From positions 45,710-109,709 of the forward strand of contig NZ_AUCV01000021.1 in NCBI RefSeq assembly GCF_000429945.1: DNA of 64,000 nucleotides. Direction: 5' to 3'. The position numbers were made by a program, and so were the translations under genes. Under the pieces are notes generated by a model that ran no database searches, was not told the origin of the DNA, and worked only from the letters and a program-made list of their open reading frames with translations. This DNA is from Desulfogranum japonicum DSM 18378. Lineage in GTDB: Bacteria > Desulfobacterota > Desulfobulbia > Desulfobulbales > Desulfobulbaceae. Positions 1-9,546 of the stretch are shown one piece after another (the first letter of the stretch is position 1; each line of letters opens with the position of its first letter).

Positions 1-167
1 ATTACAGTACAAACATTCGGGAATGATCACATTTCCGTGCACATATTGTACACAGTCATCCTATCACCCTGCCAAGAAAAAAAGCCAGCACTATACAAGA
101 CTCTGATCCTGGCTGAAAGTTTTTTTTTGCGCTTCACAGCAAGAGCATCATTTTTTCAGGCCATCGT

Positions 168-1283
168 TCAGGTAAGCATCCGAATATCGTTTGCTGTTAC
201 CGGTTTATTGAAATCCAGGGCTCTTCCCTGTTGCTGAGCCTGATTATATGCTGCTGCATGCAAATTGATACGTCTGCTTTTCTGCAGCTTCAATTTTGGA
301 TGACGCACCTGCACATATTCATCCACTCGCTGCTCCAGGCGTACGAGGGCTGTTATTGCCTGCTGCTCCTGCTCCTTGGTGGCAAAAGTCTCTTCCCGGG
401 CCTGTTGTTCCAATTTTTCGGCAAATCCGGACAACAGCCCGAGTTCAAAGCTTTTCCTTCCAGTTATCCCGGTACCGGCAAATCTCTTTTTATTTGCCAG
501 CCAAAGGGTATCCAGGCGTTCCTGCAGAAAATGATAGCAATGTTCGGCAATGGCCACCTGTTCTTCTGTCCCATAGATTTCTATGGTCCGGTATTCCCTG
601 TCTGCCAGCGGATCGTACTCCAGCCCGATAATCACCCGAACAGAAAAATATTTGTTCAGCAAACCGCACATGCCTTTGGTAGCTGAGGAAAGACGTTGTT
701 TCCCCGTTGACAGTACCACTGCCGTTATCCCGGCCTGTTCATCAAACTGATCAAGTTCAATGCTGTGCCGCTGCATCAATTCACCGGCCTTGGCCAGGGC
801 AGCGGCAGCTTCATGCTCGTTACTGGACCCGCCCAGCTGAAGAAGCTTACGGACTTTTTCAAGTATACGCGAATGCCTTGAGGTATGTTCTTCTGTCGTC
901 AGCAGATGTAATGCCTGTTCCGTATCAGCCTGGGCTCTCTGAAACGGCGGATCCACGCCCAACAATTCGCAGGCTTTCTTAAATCCAGGACCATGGCCTT
1001 TTTCCGCATACTTGTGAAAAGCCCCCATCTCGCTGCAGCATTGATGGGCTATTTCATGCTTGAACACCTGCATGGTAATCTGCCAGGAGTGATTCTGGAT
1101 GAGAAAAGAGCTGAGGGTCAGTATACGATGTTGCTCATCCCAGGACCCCAATACAGTCGTGGAGCGTGAGAGTTGAAAAATCGGTCTTGCCAAGGGGAGA
1201 TCATACAGAAACTGTATGTCTTCCCATTCTTTTTGCAGCTGTCTGAGCCAATTCTGTTCAAATACGTTCAAATTTTGTGGCAT
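168..1283 (-). CDS. SprT-like zinc metallopeptidase fused to DUF2786
   Basis: 371-residue protein. The N-terminal half carries a zincin motif, HEIAH, at about residue 76, followed by HGPGFKKAC, the pattern of SprT-like proteases. From about residue 135 a DUF2786-type segment follows (ILEKVRKLLQLGGSSNEHEAA). No signal peptide or membrane segment is visible, so it is probably cytoplasmic. SprT-like proteins are often linked to proteolysis of DNA-bound proteins, but no substrate can be read here. The start lies 16 bases inside the 3' end of the upstream peptidase gene, so the two are probably co-transcribed. Domain names are from recognition, not from a search. Confidence 0.75.
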   Translation of the reverse strand: MPQNLNVFEQNWLRQLQKEWEDIQFLYDLPLARPIFQLSRSTTVLGSWDEQHRILTLSSFLIQNHSWQITMQVFKHEIAHQCCSEMGAFHKYAEKGHGPGFKKACELLGVDPPFQRAQADTEQALHLLTTEEHTSRHSRILEKVRKLLQLGGSSNEHEAAAALAKAGELMQRHSIELDQFDEQAGITAVVLSTGKQRLSSATKGMCGLLNKYFSVRVIIGLEYDPLADREYRTIEIYGTEEQVAIAEHCYHFLQERLDTLWLANKKRFAGTGITGRKSFELGLLSGFAEKLEQQAREETFATKEQEQQAITALVRLEQRVDEYVQVRHPKLKLQKSRRINLHAAAYNQAQQQGRALDFNKPVTANDIRMLT

Positions 1284-2542
1284 GAATCTCTGGTATCCTT
1301 GCTTGTCTGTGCATATTGCCGCAGAGCCTTAATACGCTCCATTACAGGGGGATGACTGTAATTGAGGAACACATTGAGGGGATGCGGTGTCAGGTTTGAG
1401 AGGTTGCTTACACTAAGTTTCTTCAGGCCTGCAATCAGCGATTCACTTTGTGAAGTTGTGTCTACCACATACGCATCAGCCTCATATTCGTTTTTTCTCG
1501 ATACCTTGTTAAAAAATACAGAAAGGATCGTGGAAATCGGAGAATACAGAAATCCAAAAAACAACAGGCTCGCATATACAGACACATGTTCCATTTGAAA
1601 AGCAGCAAATAAAGCTGAATTCATAAGGAAAAGAGATAAGATATAAAACATGAGACCTGTCTGCAACACAGAAGCGCACAGCATCTTAAGAATATGTTTT
1701 TTCTTGAAATGCCCCATTTCATGCGCAAGTATGGCCACCAATTCCTCTGTCTCCATTTTCTCTATCAGGGTATCGAAAAAGACGATTCGTCGGAAACGGC
1801 CAAAACCTGTAAAAAATGCATTAGCCCTGGTGGAGCGTTTGGAACCATCCATGGTATATATTCCCTGGATGGTGAAATGCTGCTGCTTTGCATATTCGGT
1901 GATGGCATCCTTGAGTTCACCATCCTCCAACGGCTCAAATTTATTAAACAGAGGCATAATCACCACTGGAGCGAGGAACTGTACAACCAGAATAAAACAG
2001 ACCACTGCCCCCCAACAGTATACCCAGGCATATGGACCGGTGCGTTCAAAAAACCAGAGTATAAAACCCAACAACGGAGCTCCTAAAATACTAGCAAGCA
2101 GAAGGGTTTTCAACAAATCCAGAATCAAGGTCTTTACTGTGGTGGTGTTAAAACCGAAACGCTCCTCAATCACAAAGGTGGAATAGATGGAAAACGGCAA
2201 CCCGATCACCATGGTCATAAGTAAAAGAGATCCGATGAACAGCAGGCCGGTAACGACAGGACCAAACCCAGGTGAACGGACTAAAAGGTCCAGCAGGTTA
2301 AATCCCCCGAACAGAATAAACCCCAGGGTCAAAGCAGTGAGTACGCTGTTCTGGAGCAGCCCAAAGCGTGTTGTCACTCTGGTGTATTTCTGGGATTTCG
2401 CATATTGTTCCTCATCATATACCCCTGCAAATTCCCGAGGAAGTCTGGGGTCAAGAGCACGCAGGTTAAGGAGGGACACCATGCATTCCAAAAGATAATG
2501 GCCAAGCAAGACCACCAAAACAAATACAAGATATGGATTCAT
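1268..2542 (-). CDS. M48 family CAAX prenyl protease-like (Ste24/HtpX type) membrane peptidase
   Basis: 424-residue integral membrane protein. The zinc-binding motif HEMGH lies in the segment VAILAHEMGHFKKKH (about residues 270-284), and the downstream glutamate ligand fits NEYEADAYVV near residue 350. Several hydrophobic segments flank the catalytic region, and the length matches Ste24-like M48 proteases (about 400-430). Bacterial members degrade or process membrane proteins; no isoprenylated substrate is expected. The gene begins about 20 bp from MITE copy 1 and overlaps the downstream SprT-like gene by 16 bp, so two metallopeptidases form one unit. Confidence 0.85.
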   Translation of the reverse strand: MNPYLVFVLVVLLGHYLLECMVSLLNLRALDPRLPREFAGVYDEEQYAKSQKYTRVTTRFGLLQNSVLTALTLGFILFGGFNLLDLLVRSPGFGPVVTGLLFIGSLLLMTMVIGLPFSIYSTFVIEERFGFNTTTVKTLILDLLKTLLLASILGAPLLGFILWFFERTGPYAWVYCWGAVVCFILVVQFLAPVVIMPLFNKFEPLEDGELKDAITEYAKQQHFTIQGIYTMDGSKRSTRANAFFTGFGRFRRIVFFDTLIEKMETEELVAILAHEMGHFKKKHILKMLCASVLQTGLMFYILSLFLMNSALFAAFQMEHVSVYASLLFFGFLYSPISTILSVFFNKVSRKNEYEADAYVVDTTSQSESLIAGLKKLSVSNLSNLTPHPLNVFLNYSHPPVMERIKALRQYAQTSKDTRDSCHKI

Positions 2543-2563
2543 AAGGTATTCCTTTTATTTTTC

Positions 2564-2731
2564 TAAGGGTCGCGGATAATAATAAATATCCAAAAATTGC
2601 GTAGGATATCGGTTTGGTAACGTCGTCGCCTCAATGGTCCCATACTGGCCGTATTGAGCCTTTGACGCGACGACGTTACCGGGTTGAGAGACAAGCAAGA
2701 CTGGATACTTTATTCTTTTGCGTGACCCTAA
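2564..2731. repeat. MITE-like element family 1, copy 1
   Basis: Imperfect inverted repeat of about 168 bp. The left end is TAAGGGTCGCGG and the right end, read inverted, is TTAGGGTCACG. Inside is a second long palindrome (AACGTCGTCGC against GCGACGACGTT). Similar copies lie at 12722-12889, 16033-16197 and 16434-16598. No coding capacity. The copy sits just upstream of the M48 peptidase start. The 300 bases beyond it, up to the next gene, show nothing recognisable. Confidence 0.8.
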
Positions 2732-3030
2732 AATAATTCCGAAAATTTCAGCTACGACACCGAACTGAATCTGTAGAAATGTACTGCTTACTTCCCATAA
2801 AAAATAAAACAGAATACAGGATTATCCCGATTACGTCCAGAACCCCTTGGTATGTTCCATCAGGGCAACCTCAACATATTCATATATGATTGTATTTATA
2901 CACGTTCTCAGTGGTTTCATCCCGATCAGATAGCAGTTTGAACCTGTGGCTGCCCCGTTCAATCCCATTTGACAGAAAAGCCAACCGTGTCTATACATTG
3001 TACAAGCATATTTTGAGGAGATTACACTTT

Positions 3031-3732
3031 ATGGAAACCGAACATCCTAAAAAAGGATTCTCAGGCCTCCAGGTTCTGGGTATTATTCTGCTGGTTTTTA
3101 CGCTTACTCTTGCTGGCAGTGTCCTTTTTGCCAGAACCTATCTTTTCCCGCAACCATTTAAACCAGTGGTTCTCTCAGAGAAGGAACAGACTGTTCTGAG
3201 CAGCAAACTGCAGTCTCTGGCTGATATAAAAGCAGCAAATTCCAAAACTGTGAAAGGGTCCGGATACGACCTTGCCGAACCTCCCAAAATGCATGACAAC
3301 GGAGCACTCGTACCACAACCCTACACTGAGAACCCGGCGCATCGTACAGTGACGTTTACGGAAAGGGAACTCAATGGCATGCTGGCCAAAAACACAGACC
3401 TTGCCGACAAAGTGGCCATTGACCTTGACAACGACATGCTCAGCGTTAACATGTTGATTCCACTTGACCCGGATTTCCCCATACTGGGGGGCAAAGTGCT
3501 GCGCATCAATGCAGGAACAGAATTAGCCTATCGGCAAAACAGACCAGTGGTCATCCTCCGGGGCGTATCTCTCATGGGGGTTCCCTTACCCAAAGCATGG
3601 CTAGGTGGGCTGAAAAACGTTGATCTCATAGAAGAGTTTGGAACAGAAGATGGTTTTTGGCAGGCTTTTGCCGAAGGCATCGCATCACTCCAGGTAAGCG
3701 AAGGCACCCTGGAAGTCATTTTAAATGAATAA
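3031..3732 (+). CDS. membrane-anchored protein of unknown function
   Basis: 233 residues starting at an ATG preceded by GAGGAG at 3015-3020, which is preferred over an in-frame start 141 bases upstream that has no ribosome site. A single N-terminal membrane segment (about residues 10-33) anchors a soluble domain that should face the periplasm. The segment FTERELNGMLAKNTDLADKVAIDLDND is typical of small lipoprotein-like or Arc-like periplasmic domains, but I do not recognise the family with confidence. It is transcribed away from the M48 gene, across MITE copy 1. A second plus-strand membrane gene follows 132 bp downstream. Confidence 0.6.
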   Translation: METEHPKKGFSGLQVLGIILLVFTLTLAGSVLFARTYLFPQPFKPVVLSEKEQTVLSSKLQSLADIKAANSKTVKGSGYDLAEPPKMHDNGALVPQPYTENPAHRTVTFTERELNGMLAKNTDLADKVAIDLDNDMLSVNMLIPLDPDFPILGGKVLRINAGTELAYRQNRPVVILRGVSLMGVPLPKAWLGGLKNVDLIEEFGTEDGFWQAFAEGIASLQVSEGTLEVILNE

Positions 3733-3864
3733 CAACTGGCTGGAAACCCCTTGCTTGTGATCAGGCAATTCGCAAATTGTGCACCACCATGGCTATCACA
3801 TCACAGCATGCAGTACTCTTTCACCGGTGACAGAAAAAGTATAATCATATAGATATAGAGGTTC

Positions 3865-4230
3865 ATGAAACAGTTTAAAATTTATCAACACCCGGATGGA
3901 ACACTGCAAGCTGTCAAACAGGGATGGTCCTGGCCTGCCTTTTTTTTCAGTTGTTTCTGGGCGCTGGCCAAAAAAATGTGGCTGACCGGAGCAACCCTCT
4001 TCATTCTTTCTTTAATACTCGGCACCTACATAGCGGAAGCTGGTATGGGAAAAACAGGAGACGACATTATCAACGTCATTTCCCTGGCCATCTCCATCAT
4101 TTTTGGTCTGAAAGGAAACGACTGGTGGGAATCCCTGCTCCTATCCCACGGCTATGAAGAAAAAGAAACCATCACTGCCCGCACACCGCAGGCAGCACTG
4201 GCTACCTTTTATAAAGAGCACAACCTCTAA
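3865..4230 (+). CDS. DUF2628 small membrane protein
   Basis: 121 residues beginning MKQFKIYQHPDG, with the pattern GWSWPAFFFSCFWALAKKMW that is typical of DUF2628 proteins. Two or three hydrophobic stretches follow (about residues 24-70 and 75-92). The family has no firm biochemical role. The gene is convergent with the YkgJ-like gene ending 22 bp downstream. Confidence rests on the N-terminal Trp/Phe-rich motif. Confidence 0.7.
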   Translation: MKQFKIYQHPDGTLQAVKQGWSWPAFFFSCFWALAKKMWLTGATLFILSLILGTYIAEAGMGKTGDDIINVISLAISIIFGLKGNDWWESLLLSHGYEEKETITARTPQAALATFYKEHNL

Positions 4231-4252
4231 TTGCAAAGGTGTATGGAGCAAC

Positions 4253-4921
4253 TCATGTCGTTTTGCCGCAGGTCAGTTTCATCCTGTCGTTCTCCTGGCA
4301 TGCAACAATCCCCAGCGGGGAAAGCAACTGAAAAATCGGTCTGCCTAAATAGAACATCTCCAGTCCCACAGTGAATTGAAACCTGTTCTGCAGCACGCTG
4401 CGATACCTGATATCGAGATTCACCAGCTCTTCAAGTTCCTGCAGCAGCTGGTACTGCTGCGCAGAATCATCCAGACGCTCTTGAATCTCCTGAAAAAAGG
4501 GACAGGCACACTGTTTTTCATGCTCTCTGATATAGGGCAGAATTGGCTCGTCAGCTGCAATCAGATCAAAACGGGACACCAGGTCCTTACCGGTTATGGC
4601 GAGCAACGGTTCCGGCTCAGCGCATTCCAAAAGCCTGCAGGCCAGGGGCCTGTGCCGGTACCTGCTGCACGTTGATTGTTCCTGATCATAATACAGGCAA
4701 CGCCATTGTCCCTGGCTGCCGCGCACCTTTAAAAATTCCCGCTCCACCGGCTGGGGAATCTTTTCCAGAGGCTGAAGGGCCAACTCCCCTTTACGTACTG
4801 TCACCAGGTCATTGCGAACGATGTGCCCATTCCTGACAAGCTCCAGATCCTGGGTGTGCAATGCAGGGCCACCCTGCAGGCAGCATTCCCCGCAACGTTT
4901 ACAACCGCTCGCACCAACCAT
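4253..4921 (-). CDS. YkgJ-family cysteine cluster protein (probable metal-binding)
   Basis: 222 residues. Near the N terminus is CKRCGECC (residues 7-14), with further cysteines in CLYYDQEQSTCSRYRHRPLACR around residues 75-96 and a C-terminal CACPF. This spacing is that of the UPF0153/YkgJ zinc- or iron-sulfur-binding family. The start codon overlaps the stop of the MOSC gene by one base (TGATG), so it is the last gene of the cysE-cysK-MOSC unit. The chemistry is not known. Linkage to cysteine synthesis and a MOSC domain suggests a sulfur or cofactor role, which is inference. Confidence 0.75.
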   Translation of the reverse strand: MVGASGCKRCGECCLQGGPALHTQDLELVRNGHIVRNDLVTVRKGELALQPLEKIPQPVEREFLKVRGSQGQWRCLYYDQEQSTCSRYRHRPLACRLLECAEPEPLLAITGKDLVSRFDLIAADEPILPYIREHEKQCACPFFQEIQERLDDSAQQYQLLQELEELVNLDIRYRSVLQNRFQFTVGLEMFYLGRPIFQLLSPLGIVACQENDRMKLTCGKTT

Positions 4922-5370
4922 CAGGAATCCTCTTGCCCGGAAGAGATAACCTCAATGGTATCTCTCTGATGCAACGTTCCCGGCTTGATCACTTTAGTAA
5001 AAATACCTTCCCTTGGCATAATGCAGTCGCCAACCTGTTTGAAGATTTCACACCCCTGATGACATTTCTTTCCAATCTGTGTCACCTCCAGGACCACCTC
5101 ACCGCTACCCAATAGTGTGCCCACAGGCAGTGTATGGAGCTCAAGTCCTCTGGTTGTTATGTTTTCAGCAAACGCTCCAGGGTCGAGGGACAACCCCTGA
5201 CTTCGCATGAAATCAATGGATTCTTCGGCCAGCAGACTTACCTGCCTGTGCCATTTCCCAGCATGTGCATCCCCTGTAATACCATGATCAACCTTGAGTT
5301 CGATGCTCTTCACAGGTTGTTTCTGTGTACCTTTTGCCTCACTGACATTTAAAGAAACAATAGTTGCCAT
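4921..5370 (-). CDS. MOSC domain protein
   Basis: 149 residues, the size of stand-alone MOSC domains, which handle sulfur from cysteine persulfide for molybdenum cofactor chemistry. The N-terminal pattern (KGTQKQPV, then GDAHAGKWHRQVSLLA) and the central IGKKCHQGCEIF with conserved cysteines match the family. It starts 4 bp after the cysK stop, and its stop overlaps the next start, so it is translated as part of the cysteine operon. The immediate link to O-acetylserine sulfhydrylase supports a sulfur-handling role. Confidence 0.8.
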   Translation of the reverse strand: MATIVSLNVSEAKGTQKQPVKSIELKVDHGITGDAHAGKWHRQVSLLAEESIDFMRSQGLSLDPGAFAENITTRGLELHTLPVGTLLGSGEVVLEVTQIGKKCHQGCEIFKQVGDCIMPREGIFTKVIKPGTLHQRDTIEVISSGQEDS

Positions 5371-5374
5371 TTTT

Positions 5375-6304
5375 CTATTTCTCTACCAGATCTGTAGTTA
5401 AATACCGTTCACCGGTATCCGGGAACATAACGACCAGCATTTTATCCCTGTTTTCTTCCTGAGAAGCAACCTGTAAGGCTGCCGACAATGCAGCTCCGCA
5501 GGAAATACCACACAGTATGCCTTCCTTTCGAGCCACTTCCCTGGCCTGGAAAATAGCGGCATCGTTTTCAACCTGAATGATCTTATCCAGAACTCTGCGA
5601 TCCAGAGTTTCAGGCACAAATCCAGCCCCTATGCCCTGTATCTTATGGGGGCCGGGGGTACCTCCTGAAAGTACTGGTGAGGCAGCAGGTTCAACTGCAA
5701 TCACCCGAATATCCGGATTTTGTTCCTTTAAATATCCACCGGCACCAGTTATGGTTCCACCGGTACCTACGCCTGCCACAAAAATATCTACCTTTCCCCC
5801 GGTCTGCTTCCAGATTTCAGGCCCTGTGGTTTTTCTGTGCATGGCTGGGTTCGCGGCATTGGCAAATTGGTTTGGCATCCAGGAATCATCAATTTGTTCC
5901 CGTAGCTCCCTGGCTTTTGCCAGCGCCCCATTCATTCCCTGTGCTGCGGGAGTTAACACCAGCTCCGCCCCCAGATGCTTCAGAAGCATCCGTCTCTCAA
6001 GGCTCATGCTTTCCGGCATGGTCAGGACCAGCCGATATCCTCGACGCGCACAGATAAAAGCCAGCCCGATACCGGTGTTGCCACTGGTCGGTTCTATGAT
6101 AGTTGTTCCTGAACCAATCAATCCCTGTTGTTCCGCATCTTCAATCATAGCCAGGGCAACGCGATCCTTCACACTGCCAAGGGGGTTGGCTGACTCCACC
6201 TTTGCGTAAATGGTTGCGGCAAGCCCCTGGCCGATTCGATCAAGCCGTACCAGGGGGGTATTCCCCACAGCTTCACTGATGGCATGAAAAACATTCTCGG
6301 TCAT
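5375..6304 (-). CDS. cysK: cysteine synthase (O-acetylserine sulfhydrylase)
   Basis: 309 residues, PLP-dependent, making cysteine from O-acetylserine and sulfide. The start chosen is the ATG that overlaps the cysE stop (ATGA, 6301-6304), giving [21 protein letters not shown]. The PLP lysine lies in [11 protein letters not shown]; the substrate loop is [12 protein letters not shown] and the phosphate loop is [10 protein letters not shown]. The C-terminal part ([14 protein letters not shown]) is intact. Direct translational coupling to serine acetyltransferase gives a two-step cysteine unit, with MOSC and YkgJ genes following. Confidence 0.93.
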   Translation of the reverse strand: MTENVFHAISEAVGNTPLVRLDRIGQGLAATIYAKVESANPLGSVKDRVALAMIEDAEQQGLIGSGTTIIEPTSGNTGIGLAFICARRGYRLVLTMPESMSLERRMLLKHLGAELVLTPAAQGMNGALAKARELREQIDDSWMPNQFANAANPAMHRKTTGPEIWKQTGGKVDIFVAGVGTGGTITGAGGYLKEQNPDIRVIAVEPAASPVLSGGTPGPHKIQGIGAGFVPETLDRRVLDKIIQVENDAAIFQAREVARKEGILCGISCGAALSAALQVASQEENRDKMLVVMFPDTGERYLTTDLVEK

Positions 6305-7266
6305 TTCTTCTGCTCCGGTCCAAAATATTTCAGTTGCGGCGGATCCAGTGCCACCTTGGTATCCGGCCCCACGGACTTGGTCAACCACACGTTACCTCCG
6401 ATAACCGAACGTGCACCAACTACCGTATCACCGCCCAGGATGGTGGCATTGGAATAAATTATTACATCATCTTCTATGGTAGGATGACGTTTCACATTAC
6501 GCAGCTTCTTACCTGCATCCTTGGGCAGCGAGAGAGCTCCCAGAGTCACGCCCTGATAAATACGGACCCGACTGCCGATCTTACAGGTTGCTCCAATAAC
6601 CACACCGGCGCCATGATCTATAAAAAAGGAGCCACCAATTGACGCTCCGGGATTTATATCTATGGCTGTACGATGAAAAGCGTATTCGCTCATGATACGA
6701 GGAATTATTGGAACCTCCATGGTGTTCAGCACATGGGCGACACGATAAATCATGGTGGCAAACAGGCCGGGATAACTGAAAATAACTTCATCGCGGTGTG
6801 CTGCTGCCGGGTCACCTGTCAAGGTTGCCTCAATGTCTGATTCGAGCAAATTTCGAATTTCAGGTAAACAGCTGATCAGTTCCGATGCCAGTTCAAAACT
6901 TCGTTCTCCACACTTTGTACACACCTGGTTATGCCGAAAACAGTCGTGACGGATGGCTGAACCGATCTGGTCGGCCAGGTTTTCCTGCAACAGGCTGAGC
7001 TCCTGCCCCAAATAATAGTGCAAATTGTTGGGACGCAAAACCATGGAGGTAAAATATCCGGGAAAGAGAATGCGCTGCATCTGCTCAACCAGCTCTATCA
7101 CCTCACTCTTCGAAGGTATTGCAACAGGCTCGATATGACTTGCCCATCGTCCGCTTTTAAATCCTTCCGCCAGTGCCTCCACCACCTCGGGAACCGGATC
7201 AGTACCAGTACTGTCCGTTACCGCTTCACTGTTGCAGGTTCCTGGCAGGATATCTTGTTCTCCCAT
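6301..7266 (-). CDS. cysE: serine O-acetyltransferase (long form)
   Basis: 321 residues. The C-terminal half carries left-handed beta-helix hexapeptides and the SAT signature ([31 protein letters not shown], then VTLGALS). The N-terminal 120 residues are longer than in E. coli CysE, as in the long SAT forms of many anaerobes. It acetylates serine to O-acetylserine for CysK, whose start overlaps its stop. No leader or riboswitch was recognised upstream. Confidence 0.9.
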   Translation of the reverse strand: MGEQDILPGTCNSEAVTDSTGTDPVPEVVEALAEGFKSGRWASHIEPVAIPSKSEVIELVEQMQRILFPGYFTSMVLRPNNLHYYLGQELSLLQENLADQIGSAIRHDCFRHNQVCTKCGERSFELASELISCLPEIRNLLESDIEATLTGDPAAAHRDEVIFSYPGLFATMIYRVAHVLNTMEVPIIPRIMSEYAFHRTAIDINPGASIGGSFFIDHGAGVVIGATCKIGSRVRIYQGVTLGALSLPKDAGKKLRNVKRHPTIEDDVIIYSNATILGGDTVVGARSVIGGNVWLTKSVGPDTKVALDPPQLKYFGPEQKK

Positions 7267-7345
7267 AATATACTACGTCCTTAAAGTTAGGCGAATGACC
7301 AACTACCCACAGGGGAGAAAGACAATCTTAAAAATTCCCCGTATT

Positions 7346-7366
7346 GGCACCGCGTTACAGGGTGCC
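7346..7366 (-). terminator. hairpin downstream of metW
   Basis: Inverted arms GGCACC (7346-7351) and GGTGCC (7361-7366) lie after the metW stop and before cysE. On the minus strand a T-rich stretch follows at about 7326-7337. A longer imperfect pairing (CCCGTATT with AATACGGG at 7406-7413) surrounds it. It would separate the methionine and cysteine units. Confidence 0.45.
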
Positions 7367-7462
7367 TGAAATTTTCGCTAGACCTCTGGTGCAGCGCATC
7401 CAAAAATACGGGAGCCAGTATGGTCGCGGAAAGATCAAGTGCACTGTGAGCAGTTTCGCGAA

Positions 7463-8092
7463 TTACACTTGTTCCAACATCATAATTCCATAGGTTGCCC
7501 TGATATTTTTCAGGTACCGTACGGTGTTTCCTTTTACATCCCGCTGATGGGTATTGATAGCGACTTCCCTGACGATGCGGACCTTGATCATACGAAGAAA
7601 ACGCTTAAAGTCACGGATCGACATCACCCGGATATTAGGCGTGTTATACCATTCGTAAGGCAGCTGATCGGTGACCGGAGCAATGCCCTGAAACAGAATC
7701 TGCATACGGCATGACCAATGTGCAAAGTTGGGAAAGCTGACTATGACCCGCTTTCCTATACGCAGGAGATCTGTCAGCAAATTTTTTGGATCAGTTACCT
7801 GCTGCAGAGTCTGACTGAGAATAACAAGGTCAAAGCAGTCCTTGGGGTAATCCCGTACTTCTTCGAGAAAATCTCCCTGAAGAACAGTGAGCCCTCTTTC
7901 AATGCAGCAGGCTACTTTTTCTTCACTCAACTCAATCCCGGTTCCTTTGACCTGTTTCTGTTCCCGCAGATGCGAAAGCAAATCACCTTTTCCACACCCG
8001 AGATCCAGAACGCGGGTATGCGGATCCACCCACGAGGCTATCACCTGCAGGTCAAAACGCATTGCCGGGCTTTTCAAATCAGCATTGCTCAT
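7463..8092 (-). CDS. metW: MetW methyltransferase-like methionine biosynthesis protein
   Basis: 209 residues with the SAM-binding motif VLDLGCGKGDLL near residue 24 and the MetW-specific C-terminal region (FPNFAHWSCRMQILFQG, LPYEWYNTPNIR). MetW works with MetX in homoserine acylation in many proteobacteria. Its start overlaps the metX 3' end by 14 bp, the usual metX-metW order. Confidence 0.9.
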   Translation of the reverse strand: MSNADLKSPAMRFDLQVIASWVDPHTRVLDLGCGKGDLLSHLREQKQVKGTGIELSEEKVACCIERGLTVLQGDFLEEVRDYPKDCFDLVILSQTLQQVTDPKNLLTDLLRIGKRVIVSFPNFAHWSCRMQILFQGIAPVTDQLPYEWYNTPNIRVMSIRDFKRFLRMIKVRIVREVAINTHQRDVKGNTVRYLKNIRATYGIMMLEQV

Positions 8093-9215
8093 GGTATACC
8101 CGCTCCAGAAAACCGCTTATCACGCTTTGTAAACGCCCATTGGGAATTAAAAAGGCATCGTGCCCCCATTGCGCTTCAATTTCACAAAAGCTGACATCGC
8201 TTCCGTTTTTTTTCAATGCTGACACCAGATTTTTGGCCTGGTACGTGGGATACAGCCAGTCCGAGGTAAAAGAGATAACAAGAAACGATACATCAGCGAG
8301 TTGTTCATTGACGAGCAGGGATCCTTCACTCCCCTGCAGATCAAAATAATCAGCAGCTTTGGTTATATACAACAAAGAGTTGGCATCAAACCTGTCTACG
8401 AATTTTTTTCCCTGATAGCGAAGATAACTTTCCACTTCAAAATCGCCGTCAAAGGCAAAAGAAAAGGCTGAGCGATGCAGACGTCGACCGAACTTCTCCC
8501 GCATGGCATCATCTGAGAGATAGGTCACATGACCTATCATACGTGCGACTGCAAGACCATGAGCGGGCCCCTGCCCTTCATAGTAGTTCCCTCCATTCCA
8601 ATCAGGGTCAGCCATGATGGCCTGACGTGCGACCTCGTTAAAAGCAATGGCCTGGGCTGAATGACGTGCCGTTGTCGCCAGGGGAATGGCTGCACCTATC
8701 ATTTGAGGATAGTCGGCACACCAACGAAGAACCTGCATCCCTCCCACGGAGCCACCTATAACGCACAGCAACTTTGTAATACCCAGATGATTGATCAAAT
8801 GCTTCTGGGCTGCAACCATGTCTTTAATGGTCACCATGGGAAAGCTCAATCCATAGGGTTTTCCCGTTGCCGGATTTGTTGAGGAAGGCCCGGTTGAACC
8901 AGCACAACTCCCCAGGATATTGGAACAGACTACAAAAAATTTCTCTGTATCAATGGGTTTGCCTGGGCCGACCATGAAATCCCACCATCCCGGTCGTTCA
9001 TCTTCTTCACTGTAATATCCAGCCACATGGGAATCCCCTGAAAAGGCATGCAGGATAAGTATTGCATTGGATCGGGCTTTGTTGAGTTCCCCTATGGTTT
9101 CATAGGCCAGGGTTATGGGGCCTAGCTGTGCACCACAATCCAACTGCAACAGATCCGGGGATTGGGCAAAGGTGAAATATTCTCGGTTAACAAGAAGCTT
9201 GTTGGATGAAGACAT
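8079..9215 (-). CDS. metX: homoserine O-acetyltransferase
   Basis: 378 residues of the alpha/beta-hydrolase fold, starting at MSSSNKLLVNREY; upstream in-frame codons lack support. The nucleophile elbow is GGSVGGMQVLRW, and the catalytic Asp and His fit SFTSDWLYP and EAQWGHDAFLIP near the C terminus. It activates homoserine for direct sulfhydrylation. The family can use succinyl-CoA instead, and specificity cannot be read with certainty. It overlaps metW. Confidence 0.9.
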   Translation of the reverse strand: MSSSNKLLVNREYFTFAQSPDLLQLDCGAQLGPITLAYETIGELNKARSNAILILHAFSGDSHVAGYYSEEDERPGWWDFMVGPGKPIDTEKFFVVCSNILGSCAGSTGPSSTNPATGKPYGLSFPMVTIKDMVAAQKHLINHLGITKLLCVIGGSVGGMQVLRWCADYPQMIGAAIPLATTARHSAQAIAFNEVARQAIMADPDWNGGNYYEGQGPAHGLAVARMIGHVTYLSDDAMREKFGRRLHRSAFSFAFDGDFEVESYLRYQGKKFVDRFDANSLLYITKAADYFDLQGSEGSLLVNEQLADVSFLVISFTSDWLYPTYQAKNLVSALKKNGSDVSFCEIEAQWGHDAFLIPNGRLQSVISGFLERVYHEQC

Positions 9216-9546
9216 TGTACTGCCAAAAAATAAAAACACCCGTAGCAGACGATACGAATTCGTTATCCAAACCGACTGCAAGGCGGAGAAAGCTGTTGAT
9301 TACCATATGTAGCAGTTCACCGGGGTATAAAAAACCAGGTATAATCCGATGACTGAAACCGTTTATCCGGTACTCCACGTCCGGCTCAGTAAATCTCCAG
9401 GCCACAGTCGGCTACACGATAAGGTCTGGTCGGACGAAAAGAAGTACTGATGACGGTTACCCGTTTCCATCAATATGATGAGAATAAGCATGGAGTGTCC
9501 ACTCTGCCAGATAAAAGTCGCTTTTTCTTGTCCTGCAGAAACAGGG
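9216..9546. other. intergenic region upstream of metX
   Basis: 331 bases between metX and the FG-GAP gene, expected to hold the metX promoter and leader. I looked for an S-box or other SAM riboswitch on the minus strand and did not recognise one. Small inverted pairs are present around 9360-9420, but no known RNA family is supported. Confidence 0.4.

Noticed and set aside
231..686. Plus-strand open frames opposite the SprT-like gene
   Set aside because: Shadow frames of a well-supported minus-strand gene.
9187..9405. 72-residue minus-strand frame upstream of metX
   Set aside because: It overlaps the metX start region and shows no recognisable family or ribosome site.
9216..9546. SAM riboswitch in front of metX
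   Set aside because: None of the known SAM-I, SAM-II or SAM-V cores could be recognised on the minus strand.
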